Part shown: in pieces, positions 37,858 to 48,811 of the stretch
Position numbering within the stretch: the stretch's first letter is position 1
How the letters are laid out: each line of letters opens with the position of its first letter
From: CBCYMI01 sp965183855
GTDB taxonomy: Bacteria > Pseudomonadota > Alphaproteobacteria > Caulobacterales > Maricaulaceae
DNA: 64,000 nucleotides
Reading direction: 5' to 3'
Assembly (NCBI GenBank): GCA_965183855.1
Contig: CBCYMI010000010.1
Span: 1 to 64,000, forward strand
Made by a program: the position numbers and the translations under genes
The notes under the pieces: generated by a model
Seen by the model: the letters and a program-made list of their open reading frames with translations, nothing else
The model's database searches: none
Told to the model about the DNA's origin: nothing

Positions 37858-39092
37858 GCGTCTTCTGATATTATAGATATGTTTGTTGAAGTTAACCCAA
37901 CTCTAAGGTTATAATAGTCTGTTTCTATCGGATTTAAAATATCCATTCTTTTTAAAACGAATTTAGTATTTACATGAAAACTATTCGAAGGAAACAAGGC
38001 TTGTGAATAAGTAAATTTACCGTTACTAAAAGGAAGAGTACTTTCTTTTCCTAATGCATTGATGATGGTAAATTTGTTATCAAAATAGGCAGGTTCCCTA
38101 TCATCATAATGAGTTTTAAGTAATCTAAATTGTGAATTTTTAAGAACGGTATTTCCTGCGTTGATAATTTTAAAACTTACATCTTGTTTTGTTTGTGTTC
38201 CATTTAGAAGATTGGTATGAGTTTCAGCGTCTGATCTCGTAGGAATAATTGCAATTTGCTCAATTCTTTCTTCAGGTTTAAAAGCAATGAGGAGAAGATC
38301 ATTATATTCTAAAGTATTCCTATCAGGGTTTTGCTGTGTGACATTAAAAACCATGCCTTGTGCTAATAGATTGTCACCTTGTTGGGTATATGTTAGATTG
38401 TTTCTATAAATATAACTCCAGACTTGTGCGTTCGGAGCAGTAACCTCAACATTTAAGGTTGTTTTTTCATTATTCAGAACTCTCAGACCCGTTTCTGGAA
38501 TAATCTCTCCATCATGTTTTATAATGACATCCCAACCTGTTTCAGGAGATACGATATCTTCCATTTCAGGACCAAATACTGCTCTGAAATTAAATATATC
38601 ATCCCTTCCTGTTTTATTTTCAAAAATAAGATCAAAGCTTTTTACAGTATTTGACGCTATTATATAAATTCCAGCTGGTTGCTCAATATAAAATTTATTC
38701 TTATTTCGGACATGATCTCCTTCTGTATTTTCTGCAAGGTATAAATCGATATAAGGATCAGCACCTCCTTGTGAGATGGCAATATCTGGATTTGGCATCT
38801 CAATAAAAAATTGAGGAGAAGAAGTGCTTGTTTGATATTGATTTTGATTGGTATCCCGATAGCCCAAATTTGCTGTAATTTGTACTGGCATTAGATGATT
38901 TCTAGTAATATCTGGTATGGGAGGAGAAATAACAGGATCTGGTTGAAGAATAGAACCTGGTTGGGAAATAGGCTCTTGTGCATGAGCGTTCATGAGTGTC
39001 GCTGAGCATAAAAAAATACTCAATGTCTTAAATGATAAAGAACAAGCCTTTTTAAGCTTGAGCTTTGATAGTTTATTTAAAAATAAATTCAT
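37425..39092 (-). CDS. Tandem secreted protein family, copy 2 (unknown function)
   Basis: A 555-aa exported protein paralogous to copy 1: similar signal peptide (MNLFLNKLSKLKLKKACSL..., cleavage near AHAQ), a Pro/Ser-rich start, the QITANLGYRDTNQNQYQTS segment, and the same module order. Residues ~1-410 differ from copy 1 at many positions, while the C-terminal ~145 residues are almost identical. That contrast suggests recent gene conversion or unequal exchange rather than a single recent duplication. The start at 39092 has AGGAAA upstream. Function is unknown; an envelope or surface role is inferred from the signal peptide and beta-rich modules only. Confidence 0.75.
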   Translation of the reverse strand: MNLFLNKLSKLKLKKACSLSFKTLSIFLCSATLMNAHAQEPISQPGSILQPDPVISPPIPDITRNHLMPVQITANLGYRDTNQNQYQTSTSSPQFFIEMPNPDIAISQGGADPYIDLYLAENTEGDHVRNKNKFYIEQPAGIYIIASNTVKSFDLIFENKTGRDDIFNFRAVFGPEMEDIVSPETGWDVIIKHDGEIIPETGLRVLNNEKTTLNVEVTAPNAQVWSYIYRNNLTYTQQGDNLLAQGMVFNVTQQNPDRNTLEYNDLLLIAFKPEERIEQIAIIPTRSDAETHTNLLNGTQTKQDVSFKIINAGNTVLKNSQFRLLKTHYDDREPAYFDNKFTIINALGKESTLPFSNGKFTYSQALFPSNSFHVNTKFVLKRMDILNPIETDYYNLRVGLTSTNISIISEDAYNYRIVWPKVQIEQAAFKVKTCENNYNDIQDLNPQDLLSSNDLLEEKSCLMMKYTVTNLTDHEFRPENIKLGIQIPNGLMPVSPMSTLYYDRSESSPSINLITGRYEINLSPASLSYYDSFIDRSRNIIEVYFKLKQDSDSTH

Positions 39093-39640
39093 ATTTAAAT
39101 TTCCTAACTAAAAATACTTAAAAAATATTAATGTATAAATAAGGTGGAAATTAATGCAAGATCAAAACAATAAATATTTAAAATTTTTATTACTAATATG
39201 AACCGTAAAAATGACAATATATACATAATTTATGCTTGTTTATATTAAAATTTAAATAATAATAGACAAGAAAAATATTTGAATTTAAATGATCTGTTAT
39301 TTTAAATTCTTGAAAAGAATTAAATTTAAACAGTTTTTTGAAAGATAGATTGATTTAGGTTAAACCAGATATTTTTTTGAAAGTAAATTTTCTAAATATT
39401 TGATCCTGAAAATTCTGGTTTTAAGCATGTTTTCGATATGAAACACTTAATCTGATTAAATGAAAGAGGAGGAGATATCAGAAAAAGATAAAAAGAGAGT
39501 TCTCTTTTCTTATAATTAAAAATAAAGGGAAGAAATATGTTATCATCAAACAAGGTAATAATCAGGGTAATGATCAGGAAAGAGTAAAAAGTAAAGCGTA
39601 TTACAACTTTACTTTTTATCTGATTAAACTTAGAGTATGT
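39093..39640. other. Intergenic region between copies 2 and 3
   Basis: Resembles the spacer between copies 1 and 2. The AGTAAAAAGTAAAGCG...CGTATTACAACTTTACTTTTTATC stretch near 39580-39620 forms an imperfect inverted repeat that may terminate copy 3. No other feature was seen. Confidence 0.5.
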
Positions 39641-41123
39641 TTAACGTATTAATTCTGGATTTGGCTTAAGCTTTAGATAAAATTCTATTGTTTTTCGTGT
39701 TCCATTTATAAACTCATGATAATAAGAGAATGATTCTGTTGATAAATCTATCTTGTATAGACCATTTTGAGAGCGGAGATGAAAATGTTTTCCTTGATCA
39801 TAATAAAATCCATCTGTTGGGCTAATAGGAATTAGGTCGTTTGGGATCTGAAAGTTCAACCCAATATTATCAGGCTTAAACTCATGATCTGTCAGGTTTG
39901 TGACCGTATATTTCATCATCAAGCATTTATTATCAATAAAAGCGTTGATTTCTAATGCATGTTTAAGGTTCTGAATATCATAATTCTTTGAACATTCTGT
40001 TTTAAATACAGCTTGTTCAAGTTTTATTTTTGGCCAAACAATTTGATAATAATAGGCTTCATTGATAGGGAGGGGGTGTTTTTCTTCCAGATAGATGAAT
40101 ATTAAATCGGTAATAGTCTGTTTTTACAGGATTTGTGATGTTAATTGGTTTTATTTTAAATTTAAATTCCACATAAAAACCAGTATTTGGAAAAAGAACA
40201 ATATCTGAAAGCGTAAAACGATTTTCTAAATCAAGAGGAATATCCTCTATTCCTTCATAAATCACTTCTGAATTATTAAAGTATATATTTGTAATTTTAA
40301 CATCAGAATGAAATTGAACAATCGGATCGATTTCAGAATGATTTTCAAGTGTATGATGTATTAGAAATATTGGATTTTCGATGAATGTATTTCCTTTATT
40401 TGTAATTTTAAAACGGATAGAATGTTCTTTTCGGGTTTGATTAAGAAGAAGATTAATCCTGGATTCAGAATTTAATTGAGGACGTTTAATTTCAATGATT
40501 TCATGTGCATTTTCTGGTTTAAAAGCAATGTGTAGATAATCCTTATGAGCACGATTTAGTTTAGCATATTGACGTGTCATTGAGAAAGCAATGCCAAGTG
40601 CAACTATATTATCATTGATACTATCATTCTTTGGAGCATATATTTGATGAAAAACATAATCTGTATAATCATAGTTCCAAACTGGGTTTTCAGGCACTTC
40701 AACTTCAATATTTAAGGTGATTGTTTGATTGTGCTCCATTCGGATTTCCTGGTTTGAAACATCCTGATCCTTATGTTTTACGATAAAACGCCAGCCTTCT
40801 AATTGATCTAAGTTTTCGATTCCAAACTTAAAAAAACCTGTTGCCCCTATTCCATTTTTAAAGGCAAGATTAAATTTTATTGTTTTATTTTTAATGTTAT
40901 AAATTTTTGCGGGTATAAACTTATCAAACTTATCTTTATTAAACCTATCTTTTAGTGCGACATCCTCCTTAATATATAAATCTACATAGCCTTGCGCACG
41001 GGCAGTCTTTGGAAAAAGAATAAAACATACAGACAAACATAAAAAACTGATTTGCCAAATCATCCATAAAAAATAATTGTTTCTAATTCTGGATAAAACA
41101 AGCTTGTTTAAAAATAAATTCAT
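39641..41123 (-). pseudogene. Tandem secreted protein family, copy 3, frameshifted
   Basis: Reading from 41123, a signal peptide (cleavage near ARAQ) is followed by ~330 residues of the family modules and ends at a stop after HLSGRKTPPPYQ. The next ~45 residues (YYYQIVWPKIKLEQ, ECSKNYDIQNLK) continue in another phase, and the last part (39641-39922, KYTVTNLTDHEFKPDN) ends normally. The phase change lies near 40060-40085, in a stretch with A5 and C5 runs on the coding strand (AAAAACACCCCCT). This copy lacks the QITANFGY segment of copies 1 and 2. It may be dead, or frame-switched by slippage, or contain a sequence error. Confidence 0.75.
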
Positions 41124-41890
41124 AATTAGATTCCCTATCTTAAAAATTTAAAATAATTAATATATAAATCAAATAAAAAAGATACACAAGAATTAAAATA
41201 AAAGTAATATATAATATAGATTATAAATATAACATTTATACATACGCTTTTACTTAAGGTTAATTAAATAATAACTTGAAATAGAGGTGTTAAAAAGATT
41301 TAGATCTTGTGAAATTAAAAAAATAAGACAAAAATCCTGTTTTGGTGATATATAGTTGAGCTTAAATAATAAAATTTAAGTCTTGGAAATAGATTGGAAG
41401 ATATAATCAAAGTCAGATTAAGCGAGATAGAACCCGTTTTCCTAATTAAAAAATTTAATTTTATAATCCGTGTTGAAAATAGAATTTTTCTAGCAAGTCA
41501 GGTTTTATTTAAAATAAAAAATAATGCCTATATTCAGAGCGTAAAATTGAGGATTGTTTTATTTAAGAAGCAAAATAGTCTAATTAATAATCAGGCTTTA
41601 AATGAAATAAATAGATTAAATCAAAAATAAAGCCTTTCAAATAAATGAAAATAGAATGTTTAGGAGGGGATAGAAAATATTTACGTTTGCTTACAGATTT
41701 GGTATTTAATTGGTTTGTCTTTAAATCTGATTTATTAAAAGTCTAGATGGGTTCTCTGAGTGTTTTTTGCAGAGATTAAGACAAATATCTTGCTTTATGC
41801 TTTAATCATTTTAGCTTAAATCAGATGAGAATAATAGACAGTATAATAGCTATTAATATCTTATCTCGTTTTAATCATCTTAAGCTTAAA
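41124..41890. other. Intergenic region, about 770 bp
   Basis: Upstream of copy 3; its first ~80 bases resemble the leaders of copies 1 and 2, the rest is AT-rich. A 78-codon plus-strand open stretch at 41394-41630 has no recognisable domain or strong ribosome-binding site and is left uncalled. Confidence 0.45.
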
Positions 41891-42172
41891 TCAGTGTTTC
41901 TCTTTTTCGGCATTTGTTTTTTTAGATGATTTTTCTTCATCTTTTTTTTGATTTCCAGTAACCGTTTTTGATACAGTGCTGACCGTATCTGTTGCAACAT
42001 CTGTGATGGTTTTTGTTGCTTTAATACCGATTTTAGCCGTTGTTCCAATGGCTTTTGTTCCAACGGATGCTGTTGTTGTTGCAATTGTCGCAGCTGTTCC
42101 CAAGATACATCCTGTCAGACTAATGAACGCAATGAGACTAATCAGGATTTTTATTTTTTTTATAGAATTCAA
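41891..42172 (-). CDS. Small lipoprotein of unknown function
   Basis: A 93-aa protein with a clear lipoprotein signal: charged start (MNSIKKIKI), hydrophobic stretch and the lipobox LTGC with Cys22. The mature part is a Thr/Ala/Gly-rich amphipathic segment (GTKAIGTTAKIGIKATKTI) and a highly charged Lys/Glu tail. This composition suggests a membrane-associated, possibly zipper-like stretch. No family is recognised. AGGGAG lies about eight bases before its start. It is followed by nothing on the same strand before the tandem secreted-protein cluster and lies next to the MscS gene. Confidence 0.75.
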   Translation of the reverse strand: MNSIKKIKILISLIAFISLTGCILGTAATIATTTASVGTKAIGTTAKIGIKATKTITDVATDTVSTVSKTVTGNQKKDEEKSSKKTNAEKEKH

Positions 42173-42249
42173 AGAAATACTCCCTGATCTTAGTGTTAAG
42201 AGAAGAATGAATAGTCATAGATAAACTTAAAACTATTAATATTTTATGT

Positions 42250-43641
42250 TTATTTCAATAAATTTACAGATAAAGGGTGTTCTGATTTTAAATGTATATC
42301 TCTTTGTGGAAATGGAAATTCTATTTTATGTTCTTTAAAACTATCCCAAATTGCCAGTAAAACCTCACTTGAGACATTATTGGTTCCTTTCTCAGGATCT
42401 ATGATCCAAAATCGGATTTGTAAATTAACAGAGCTATCTCCAAAATTAATTAAATGACAAACGGGTGCAGGTTTTTTTAAGACCCTTGAAATCGTTTGTG
42501 TAGCTTGAACAGCAAGCTTTTGCGCCAGTCTTAAATCTGTGTGATAGCTTACCCCGATAAATTGTTTAATTCTGACTTTATGATCACTATGAGACCAGTT
42601 AATAACCCGTTCAGTAATAAAGGTTTCATTTGGAATTAAATGTTCAATTCCGTCTCTGGTAAGAATGGCAGAATAGCGAAGATTAAGAGATCGGACAATT
42701 CCATAAGTATCATTAATACTAATTACATCTCCTGGCTTTAAAGATCTGTCGATTAATAAGATAATACCTGAGATAAAATTAGCAATCACGCTTTGTAGAC
42801 CAAATCCAATTCCAAGACCAATTGCGCCTCCAAAAATTGCCAGAAAGGATAAATCAATTCCAAGACTGGTCATTCCAATAAAGATAGCAGTAATAAACAG
42901 AATAACTTGCAAGATCTGTCCAAAAAGAATTCGAACAGAAGGGGTAAGACCAGGGGTTTTATGAATTTTGTTCTTGATTTGTTTGGAAAGAAGATAAGCG
43001 ATCAGAACCAGAATAGAAATCAGAACAATTGCTTTTATAATAATCCAGACAGAAATTCTGGTTTTTGAAGCCTGAAAGGAAATTTGATCTAGAAATACAA
43101 TAAGATTATCAGATAGACCGATAATATTCAAAGCAGCAAGACTCCATGCTGAGATTGCTGCTATTTTTGACCAAAAGGCATTTTTAATCAGACCGCTTAT
43201 TAAACGGATAATAATCCAAACTGCTGAAAGCTGAAGTGTAATATTTAGAATATGCGTTTCTTGTTGCGTTAATTGAGTGTATCCATATTGGCATAATGCA
43301 AGTAGAAGATAAATAATAACGGGTCGGATGAGAATGGAGATAATCCGATTGGATTCAATGAGTTTTTGCCAGATAGGATGTTGGATTTTTCTTAAAAAAT
43401 AAATTAAAATCCGGCTTAGAAAAACAGAGAGGAAGATAGAAGCAAAAATAAGAATAATCTGAATAAAGGTTTGCACAGAGAAGATCTGATCATAGATTTC
43501 TTTTAGGTATTCTTTAGCTTGATCTATGAGTGCGCTAAACTGAAACTCTGTTTTAGAGGCGGGACTTACTTTATTTGGGTCTGTGCTCAAAAGCCAGATT
43601 TGAAAATAAAGTCTGTTAATCCATAAAAAGAATGAAAGCAT
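42250..43641 (-). CDS. MscS-family mechanosensitive ion channel
   Basis: An inner-membrane channel that opens under membrane tension in osmotic downshock. The 463-aa protein has several membrane segments in its first half. The pore helix region is AIGLGIGFGLQSVIANFISG near residue 270-290, with the small Gly/Ala pattern of MscS TM3. The beta domain follows (DRSLKPGDVISINDTYGIVR, DGIEHLIPNETFI) and then the cytoplasmic alpha/beta part (VSYHTDLRLAQKL). It is longer than E. coli MscS because of extra N-terminal helices, like other MscS-related channels. Confidence 0.93.
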   Translation of the reverse strand: MLSFFLWINRLYFQIWLLSTDPNKVSPASKTEFQFSALIDQAKEYLKEIYDQIFSVQTFIQIILIFASIFLSVFLSRILIYFLRKIQHPIWQKLIESNRIISILIRPVIIYLLLALCQYGYTQLTQQETHILNITLQLSAVWIIIRLISGLIKNAFWSKIAAISAWSLAALNIIGLSDNLIVFLDQISFQASKTRISVWIIIKAIVLISILVLIAYLLSKQIKNKIHKTPGLTPSVRILFGQILQVILFITAIFIGMTSLGIDLSFLAIFGGAIGLGIGFGLQSVIANFISGIILLIDRSLKPGDVISINDTYGIVRSLNLRYSAILTRDGIEHLIPNETFITERVINWSHSDHKVRIKQFIGVSYHTDLRLAQKLAVQATQTISRVLKKPAPVCHLINFGDSSVNLQIRFWIIDPEKGTNNVSSEVLLAIWDSFKEHKIEFPFPQRDIHLKSEHPLSVNLLK

Positions 43642-43709
43642 ATATATGAAGCCTTTTTCTCAGAGGAATCAGGGCACGTTCGATTGTTTGAACCTGATTT
43701 ATTTCTCAT

Positions 43710-43782
43710 CGTCAATAAATACACCGTCAATAAATACACCACACCGTCAATAAATACACCACACCGTCAATAAATACATCAT
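43710..43782. repeat. Short tandem repeat CGTCAATAAATACAC(CACAC), four units
   Basis: Units at 43710-43724 (15 bp), 43725-43744, 43745-43764 (20 bp each) and 43765-43782 (partly degenerate). It lies between the MscS gene and the decayed amidotransferase-like gene. Just after it, GCGTTYCAAAACAAA is also repeated near 43828-43860. The units have no spacers between them, so this is not a CRISPR array. Confidence 0.9.
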
Positions 43783-43918
43783 AATAATAAGTGCATCATC
43801 ATGATAGGTGATCCAAAACTCATTGAGCGTTTCAAAACAAAATGGGCGTTCCAAAACAAATTAAAACTTCCAAAATCAATCAAGCTTATCAGGCTCAAAA
43901 TTCAGAGTAAAGTAAAAA

Positions 43919-46074
43919 CTAGGATTCATAATACCAGGAAATTGCAATTAAAAACAAAAGAAGACATGCAAGAATAAAAATAGGGGTAAGTGGCTGGCTG
44001 GTTCTATCAATGATTTTATAGGCTTGATTTTTTTTTAATCCAATTATATCAGCTTGAACGTTTAGATTGTTTTTATGAACTCGTTTCCAGTTAAAATAGG
44101 CGTTTCCATCTTGTTTCGTTTTTTCTGTCTGAACAAAATAAAACCTGACTTGATTGTGTTTTGATAAAGGAGCTAGATTTTTGGATGTTGAACGTGGCGT
44201 TTCCAGTTCTTTTGGATTTGGGCTCCCGACTGAAAATAAGCGCGTTTTACCATTTGAAACTGCTTTCCAAACCCCTGTTTGATCAGGTTTGAAATGGGTT
44301 TGATATTTTCCATTTTCCTGTAATTCCCATTTAAGGGTTTGTTTGTGTTGATCTGGGGAATAAAGTTCTACAAATTCAGGATTTGTTTCAAAACTGCTCT
44401 GTGTTAAAATAAATTCATCTTTATAGGGGGTAATATCAAGTCGATTTTTCTTCGAGTTCTGGTTCTTTCATAAGCCAGTGTGCTAATCGTTTGAATAATT
44501 CCGTATAAGGTCCACCTCCATCAATTCCTTTTGCCCAAAACCAGGCATGATCAGATAATAATAGGGCAATTCTTCCTTTTCAATCCGATCAATTAATAAT
44601 AAAGGATTTGCGTTTTGATCTGTTAATAAAACATGTCCTGATATACGGTTTGCCTCGATAAGTCTAAGCCATCTTCCCCATTTAGGGGGGTATGATCTGG
44701 ATTTGCAAATGCAGTGATCGGATGTTTTAAGCCAAATTCTGTATAGGAAGGCTGATAGGCTTTTTCAAGAATCTTTCCAGTTGGACTGGCAGGTAAAATT
44801 CGAGCAAGCGGGCTACGATATAAGCTAAAAGAACCTGCAAAATCAGGTCCTGTTGTGACTAAAAGCCCGCCTCCATTTTCAACATAGCGGTTAATGTTTT
44901 CAATATAATACGGTAATAAAGCACCTCTTAATCGATACCGATCAAAAATCAACAAGTCAAAATTCTGTAATTCTTTGTAAAAAAGCTGATGGGTTGGAAA
45001 AGGGATGAGTGCTAATTCTTTTTCAGAAGCCATCGGATCTTTAAAAGGAGGTCTTAAAATTGTAAAATGAACCAAATCAATGGAAGGGTCTGACTTTAAT
45101 AAATTACGCCATTGTCGGGCACCAGAATAGGGGGAGCCTGTAATGAGTAAAACGCGTAAACGATCCCTGATTCCTTCAACTTCAAAATGATATTGATTAT
45201 TTAGCAAGGTTAGCTCATTTTCAAGTGCTGGAACACGTAATTCAACAAGATGTTTTCCTCTGTGCTCAAGTTGAAATGAGAGGGTTTGTTTTGATTTTTT
45301 CTGACCTTGTAAACAGATTGAAGTTGACCATTAATTTTAACTTCAAGATCTATTTCTGAGAAATCCAGTTCTATAGGCTTTTGTGAGGTTAACGCTGTTT
45401 TGAATGATTTGCGGATATATGTTTCTTGCGTTTGGTATTTAATGGGTTGTTTTGGGGGAGGGCATGATCTGTAATTTGAAATGTAAATTCTGTTTTTTCA
45501 TGAATAATGCCATACCGTGGCGCAGAAAATACCTCAATTCTTCGATCAGGTCTTGATTGTGAGCCAATAATAACGGGGTAGATTGGAGCAGGAAGAGAAG
45601 TTTGCTCAATCTGAGAAGGAGAAATCATGAATTTGACCATCGGTTAATAATAAAATTGCAGATAGTCTTTCTGTTGGAATTTTAGCCAGTCCAGTTTGTA
45701 AGGAAGGAAGCAGTTTACTTCCATCTTCTGTATTTTTAAGGTCATATTCAACAATATCCAAACTTGGATCTGTTTTGGAAATGCTTTAAGAGAAGCTTGA
45801 AATCTGATCTGCAATCTGATCTCGGTTTTCAAGTTTCATGCTTTCTGTTTGATCACGGATTACAAGAATAATATCTGATAAATTCTCTCTATTTTCTTTT
45901 AATAAAACTGGATTGAGCAAAATCACACATAACCCTAAAAAAGGAAGAGATTTTAAAAGTGCACTTTTGCGTGAGAAAAAAGCCGTTATGATTATTTAAC
46001 AAAATCGCAAAAAAAGCAAAGATGCCAATGATAAAAGGAGAAAAATAAGGTTCAAATCCAATCATATTAGTCAT
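43919..46074 (-). pseudogene. Glutamine-amidotransferase-like membrane protein of the BatA/MoxR cluster, broken
   Basis: Fragments in different phases follow one gene of ~700 codons on the minus strand. The N-terminal membrane part reads MTNMIGFEPYFSPFIIGIF, then in another phase FLGLCVILLNPVLL. A von Willebrand-like part reads LSDIILVIRDQTESM and AILLLTDGQIHD, and is followed by SRPDRRIEVFSAPRYGII. Then comes the amidotransferase-like core (RVLLITGSPYSGARQW, YVENGGGLLVTTGPDF), LLSDHAWFWAKGIDGGGP, and a final membrane segment ending at 43919. At least four frame changes and an internal stop occur (near 45980, 45800, 45640, 45300 and 44620). Reading it as one decayed gene is inferred from the preserved order. 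It overlaps the DUF4159 gene by eight bases. Confidence 0.8.
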
Positions 46075-48806
46075 TTTTAATCCCCCTTTTAATCAATTCT
46101 GCGGCATGGAATTGATCTGTTTTATAATTGCCCAATAAGGCATACATAATCAGATTGACACCAAATCGTTTTGCAAGCTCATTATTAGGATCTGTTTCAG
46201 AAGGCATGATTGCACGTCCTTTTTGATCAATCATCCAGCCTGCAGACCAGTAATTTGGACCGATAATAATTGAAGAAACGCCATCCTTGCTTGTCGTATC
46301 TATATTGGCTTCAACCCAGATATAATCGCTATTATAAAGACCTGGGAGTTGATCTAACAGGTAAAAACTACGTTTTAAAACATGGTTTTTAGGTAGTTTT
46401 TCCAGTTTGGGAATATCAATGTTCTGTAAGAGCTTTTTTAAAACCTCTTGTCTTATAAGAGATTGGGAAGGAGTATTAAAATCCTGAGTATCAAAAAACA
46501 ATTAAGCCTCCATTGATTAGATAGGAAGAAATTTTCTTAGCTGTTTTTTGAGATAATTCTGACATTTGGGAGGTGATTGGCCAATAAATAATTGGAAATG
46601 GTTTTAAACTATCTTTTTCAATATCAATTCCAATTGCTGAATTTGCTTCAATAGAGCTTCTTTCAGATAAAATCTGAATTAATCCTTCAAGCCCTTCTTG
46701 ACTGATCTGATCTGTTTTTGGATGATGGGTTTTAATATATCCAAAATTTAAAGATCTCAGAATTTCCTGAGGAAAATCAGTTTCAGAGGGGCTGGATTTT
46801 GAAGGAGGATTTGTTTGTCCATATGCCGAAGAGCTAAGGAATAATACAGCATAACAAATGCATATTAAAAATATTGGCGTAGAAGATCTGACAAAAGTGG
46901 TTAGCCTGGCTGTTTTTCCAGAAAAATAAAGCATTAAAAGCCCATCAAGAATAAGGAATATAAATGCTAATCCTAAAAGCCATTTTCCAAGATTGATATT
47001 TTGAAGATGACCATATATCAGGGTTTGTGCAGAAAATAAATGAGGATTAATCTTGATTAACATACTATCTTGATGCATGATATTTAAGGCAATTTCACCT
47101 TGCTTTCCCTGATAGAGACCGGGTGGTGTGTTAATCTTTACATCAGGCATGCCAATTTTGGGAGTTAAACGAATGGGATCTGATTGTGCAGCTGCTTCAT
47201 AAAGTTGACCATCAGCATTGATTAAATGTGTTGGAAAATAGAGCCCATCTTCATATTCCATTTTAGGTTTATTATGGATTTGATCTAAGGTTTTTCTAAG
47301 TATTTGTACAAATAAATTGCTCATGGGTAAATCTGACCAGTCTGGATGTGGCCGAATATGAAAGAGCACAATTCTGCCTTTTCCAAAGGGTTTGCTGGTT
47401 ATCAGGGGAGAGCCATCTGAAAGATTTGCCCAGATATAATTGGATAGATCCAAACCAGGTTCTGCCAGAATTTGCTGATAGACAAAAATTGGCTCTGTTA
47501 TTTCAATCCCGTAATATGGTGTGTTTATCTTGAAAGGTTCAATACGTGTTGGCTTGTTCCAATTTAAACTTCCTTGGTTGACATGTTTTCCTTTTCGGAG
47601 TTTCACAGGGGTTAGCGAATCTGGATGATTGGCAAGCTTTGAACCAGAAAAGCGAATTAGAAACCCACCTTTTTTAATATAATCTTGGATTTCTTGCGTA
47701 TCATTTCTGGCTTCATCAATCATGATTAAACCATCTAAATTCTTTTTTAACAAGTCTGAAAGTGGTGCTTCTTTTAAATTTATAAATGGAGATAATGCCT
47801 TTTTAAGATAATATAAATCAGATAGATAAGGGCGGCTTTCATATGAATCACTTGGTAAAACGAGCCCGATATCTGGACGTTTCCAATTTCTGTCTACCAA
47901 TACTATATTGCCAGCAGATGAATTTGAAGCCGTCTGGATGGAAACGATATTATTGGTAATATGATCTGGAAGTTTAAACAGAAATTTTACCGTTTTTTTT
48001 CCAGGATCAAGCGTAATTTCTTTTTCAAACAATCCATATTGAGCAAGATCATTTGCAAATATGGTATAATGAGCCTGTTTATCAGAATGTGCACGTAGAA
48101 GCTGAATTGAAATCCCGTTTTGTTCTCTGACAGGAGGCGTTAAGGCATGGGCTGTTTTATTAGGAACAGGCTGATATAGGTTGAAAAACTGTGGTGTATA
48201 GGTTTTTTTTAATTGCTCTGAGAAGGCTTTGTCTTGATTGGAAGCAAGCCCGTCTGAAAACCAAAACAAGCCTGTTGATTCTGAGTTTTCTGATTTACAG
48301 CAGGTTTGTAGAGCGGTTAATCTTTGAACAGGCCAGGGATTTGGAGTTTGTGTTTTAATCTGTTTTTCTGCTGTTTCAGGGCTGATCCATGAAGGCTTGT
48401 TTGAGGGGGTTGCTGTAAAGATTAGCTTAATCAATGCATTTTGTTTTTTAGCCTGTTCGAGATGGCTAAGAACCTCTTTTTGTAACTGAGACCAATTGGG
48501 CGTGGCACTCCAGCCATTATCAATAATATAAACCTGTTTTTTAGCAAATTCTGTCTGTTTTGGAAATAAAACAGGCCCAGAAAAACCAAGAATTAACAGG
48601 CTTAAAATACATAATCTGAATAATAACATGAATAAAGGAATACCTTTTGGCGTTTCTTCTTGTGGCGTTAGAGATGCTAATAATGTAAATGCTGGGAAAA
48701 TAACGGGTTCAGGCTTAATGGGTTTTATCCGCATAAGCCAGTAAAATAAAGGCAGAAGAAACAGTCCAAAAAGCATATAAGGTGCTATAAATGCAAAATT
48801 ACTCAT
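46067..48806 (-). pseudogene. BatA-like N-terminal/DUF4159 membrane protein, one-base frameshift near the C-terminus
   Basis: Starting at 48806, the protein has the BatA-type N-terminus (APYMLFGLFLLPLFYWLMRI, VIFPAFTLLASL), a large central region and further membrane segments near residues ~600-660. The DUF4159 domain is cut at SYLINGGLIVF by TGA at 46491. The next phase continues without a break (FFDTQDFNTPSQ, HVLKRSFYLLDQLPG, RFGVNLIMYALLGNYKTD) to 46067. Removing one T from the run GTTTTTTGA gives IVFDTQDF, the expected family sequence. The full product would be ~910 aa. A programmed +1 shift at TTT-TGA is possible but less likely, given the decay of the next gene. Confidence 0.8.
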
Positions 48807-48811
48807 AAGAT

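Noticed and set aside
41394..41630. 78-codon open stretch upstream of copy 3
   Set aside because: No recognisable domain or good ribosome-binding site; composition fits AT-rich DNA, so a chance open frame is likely.
43710..43782. Possible CRISPR-like or origin iterons in the CGTCAATAAATACAC repeats
   Set aside because: Units are contiguous and irregular in length (15-20 bases), and no rep gene or DnaA-box cluster is nearby.
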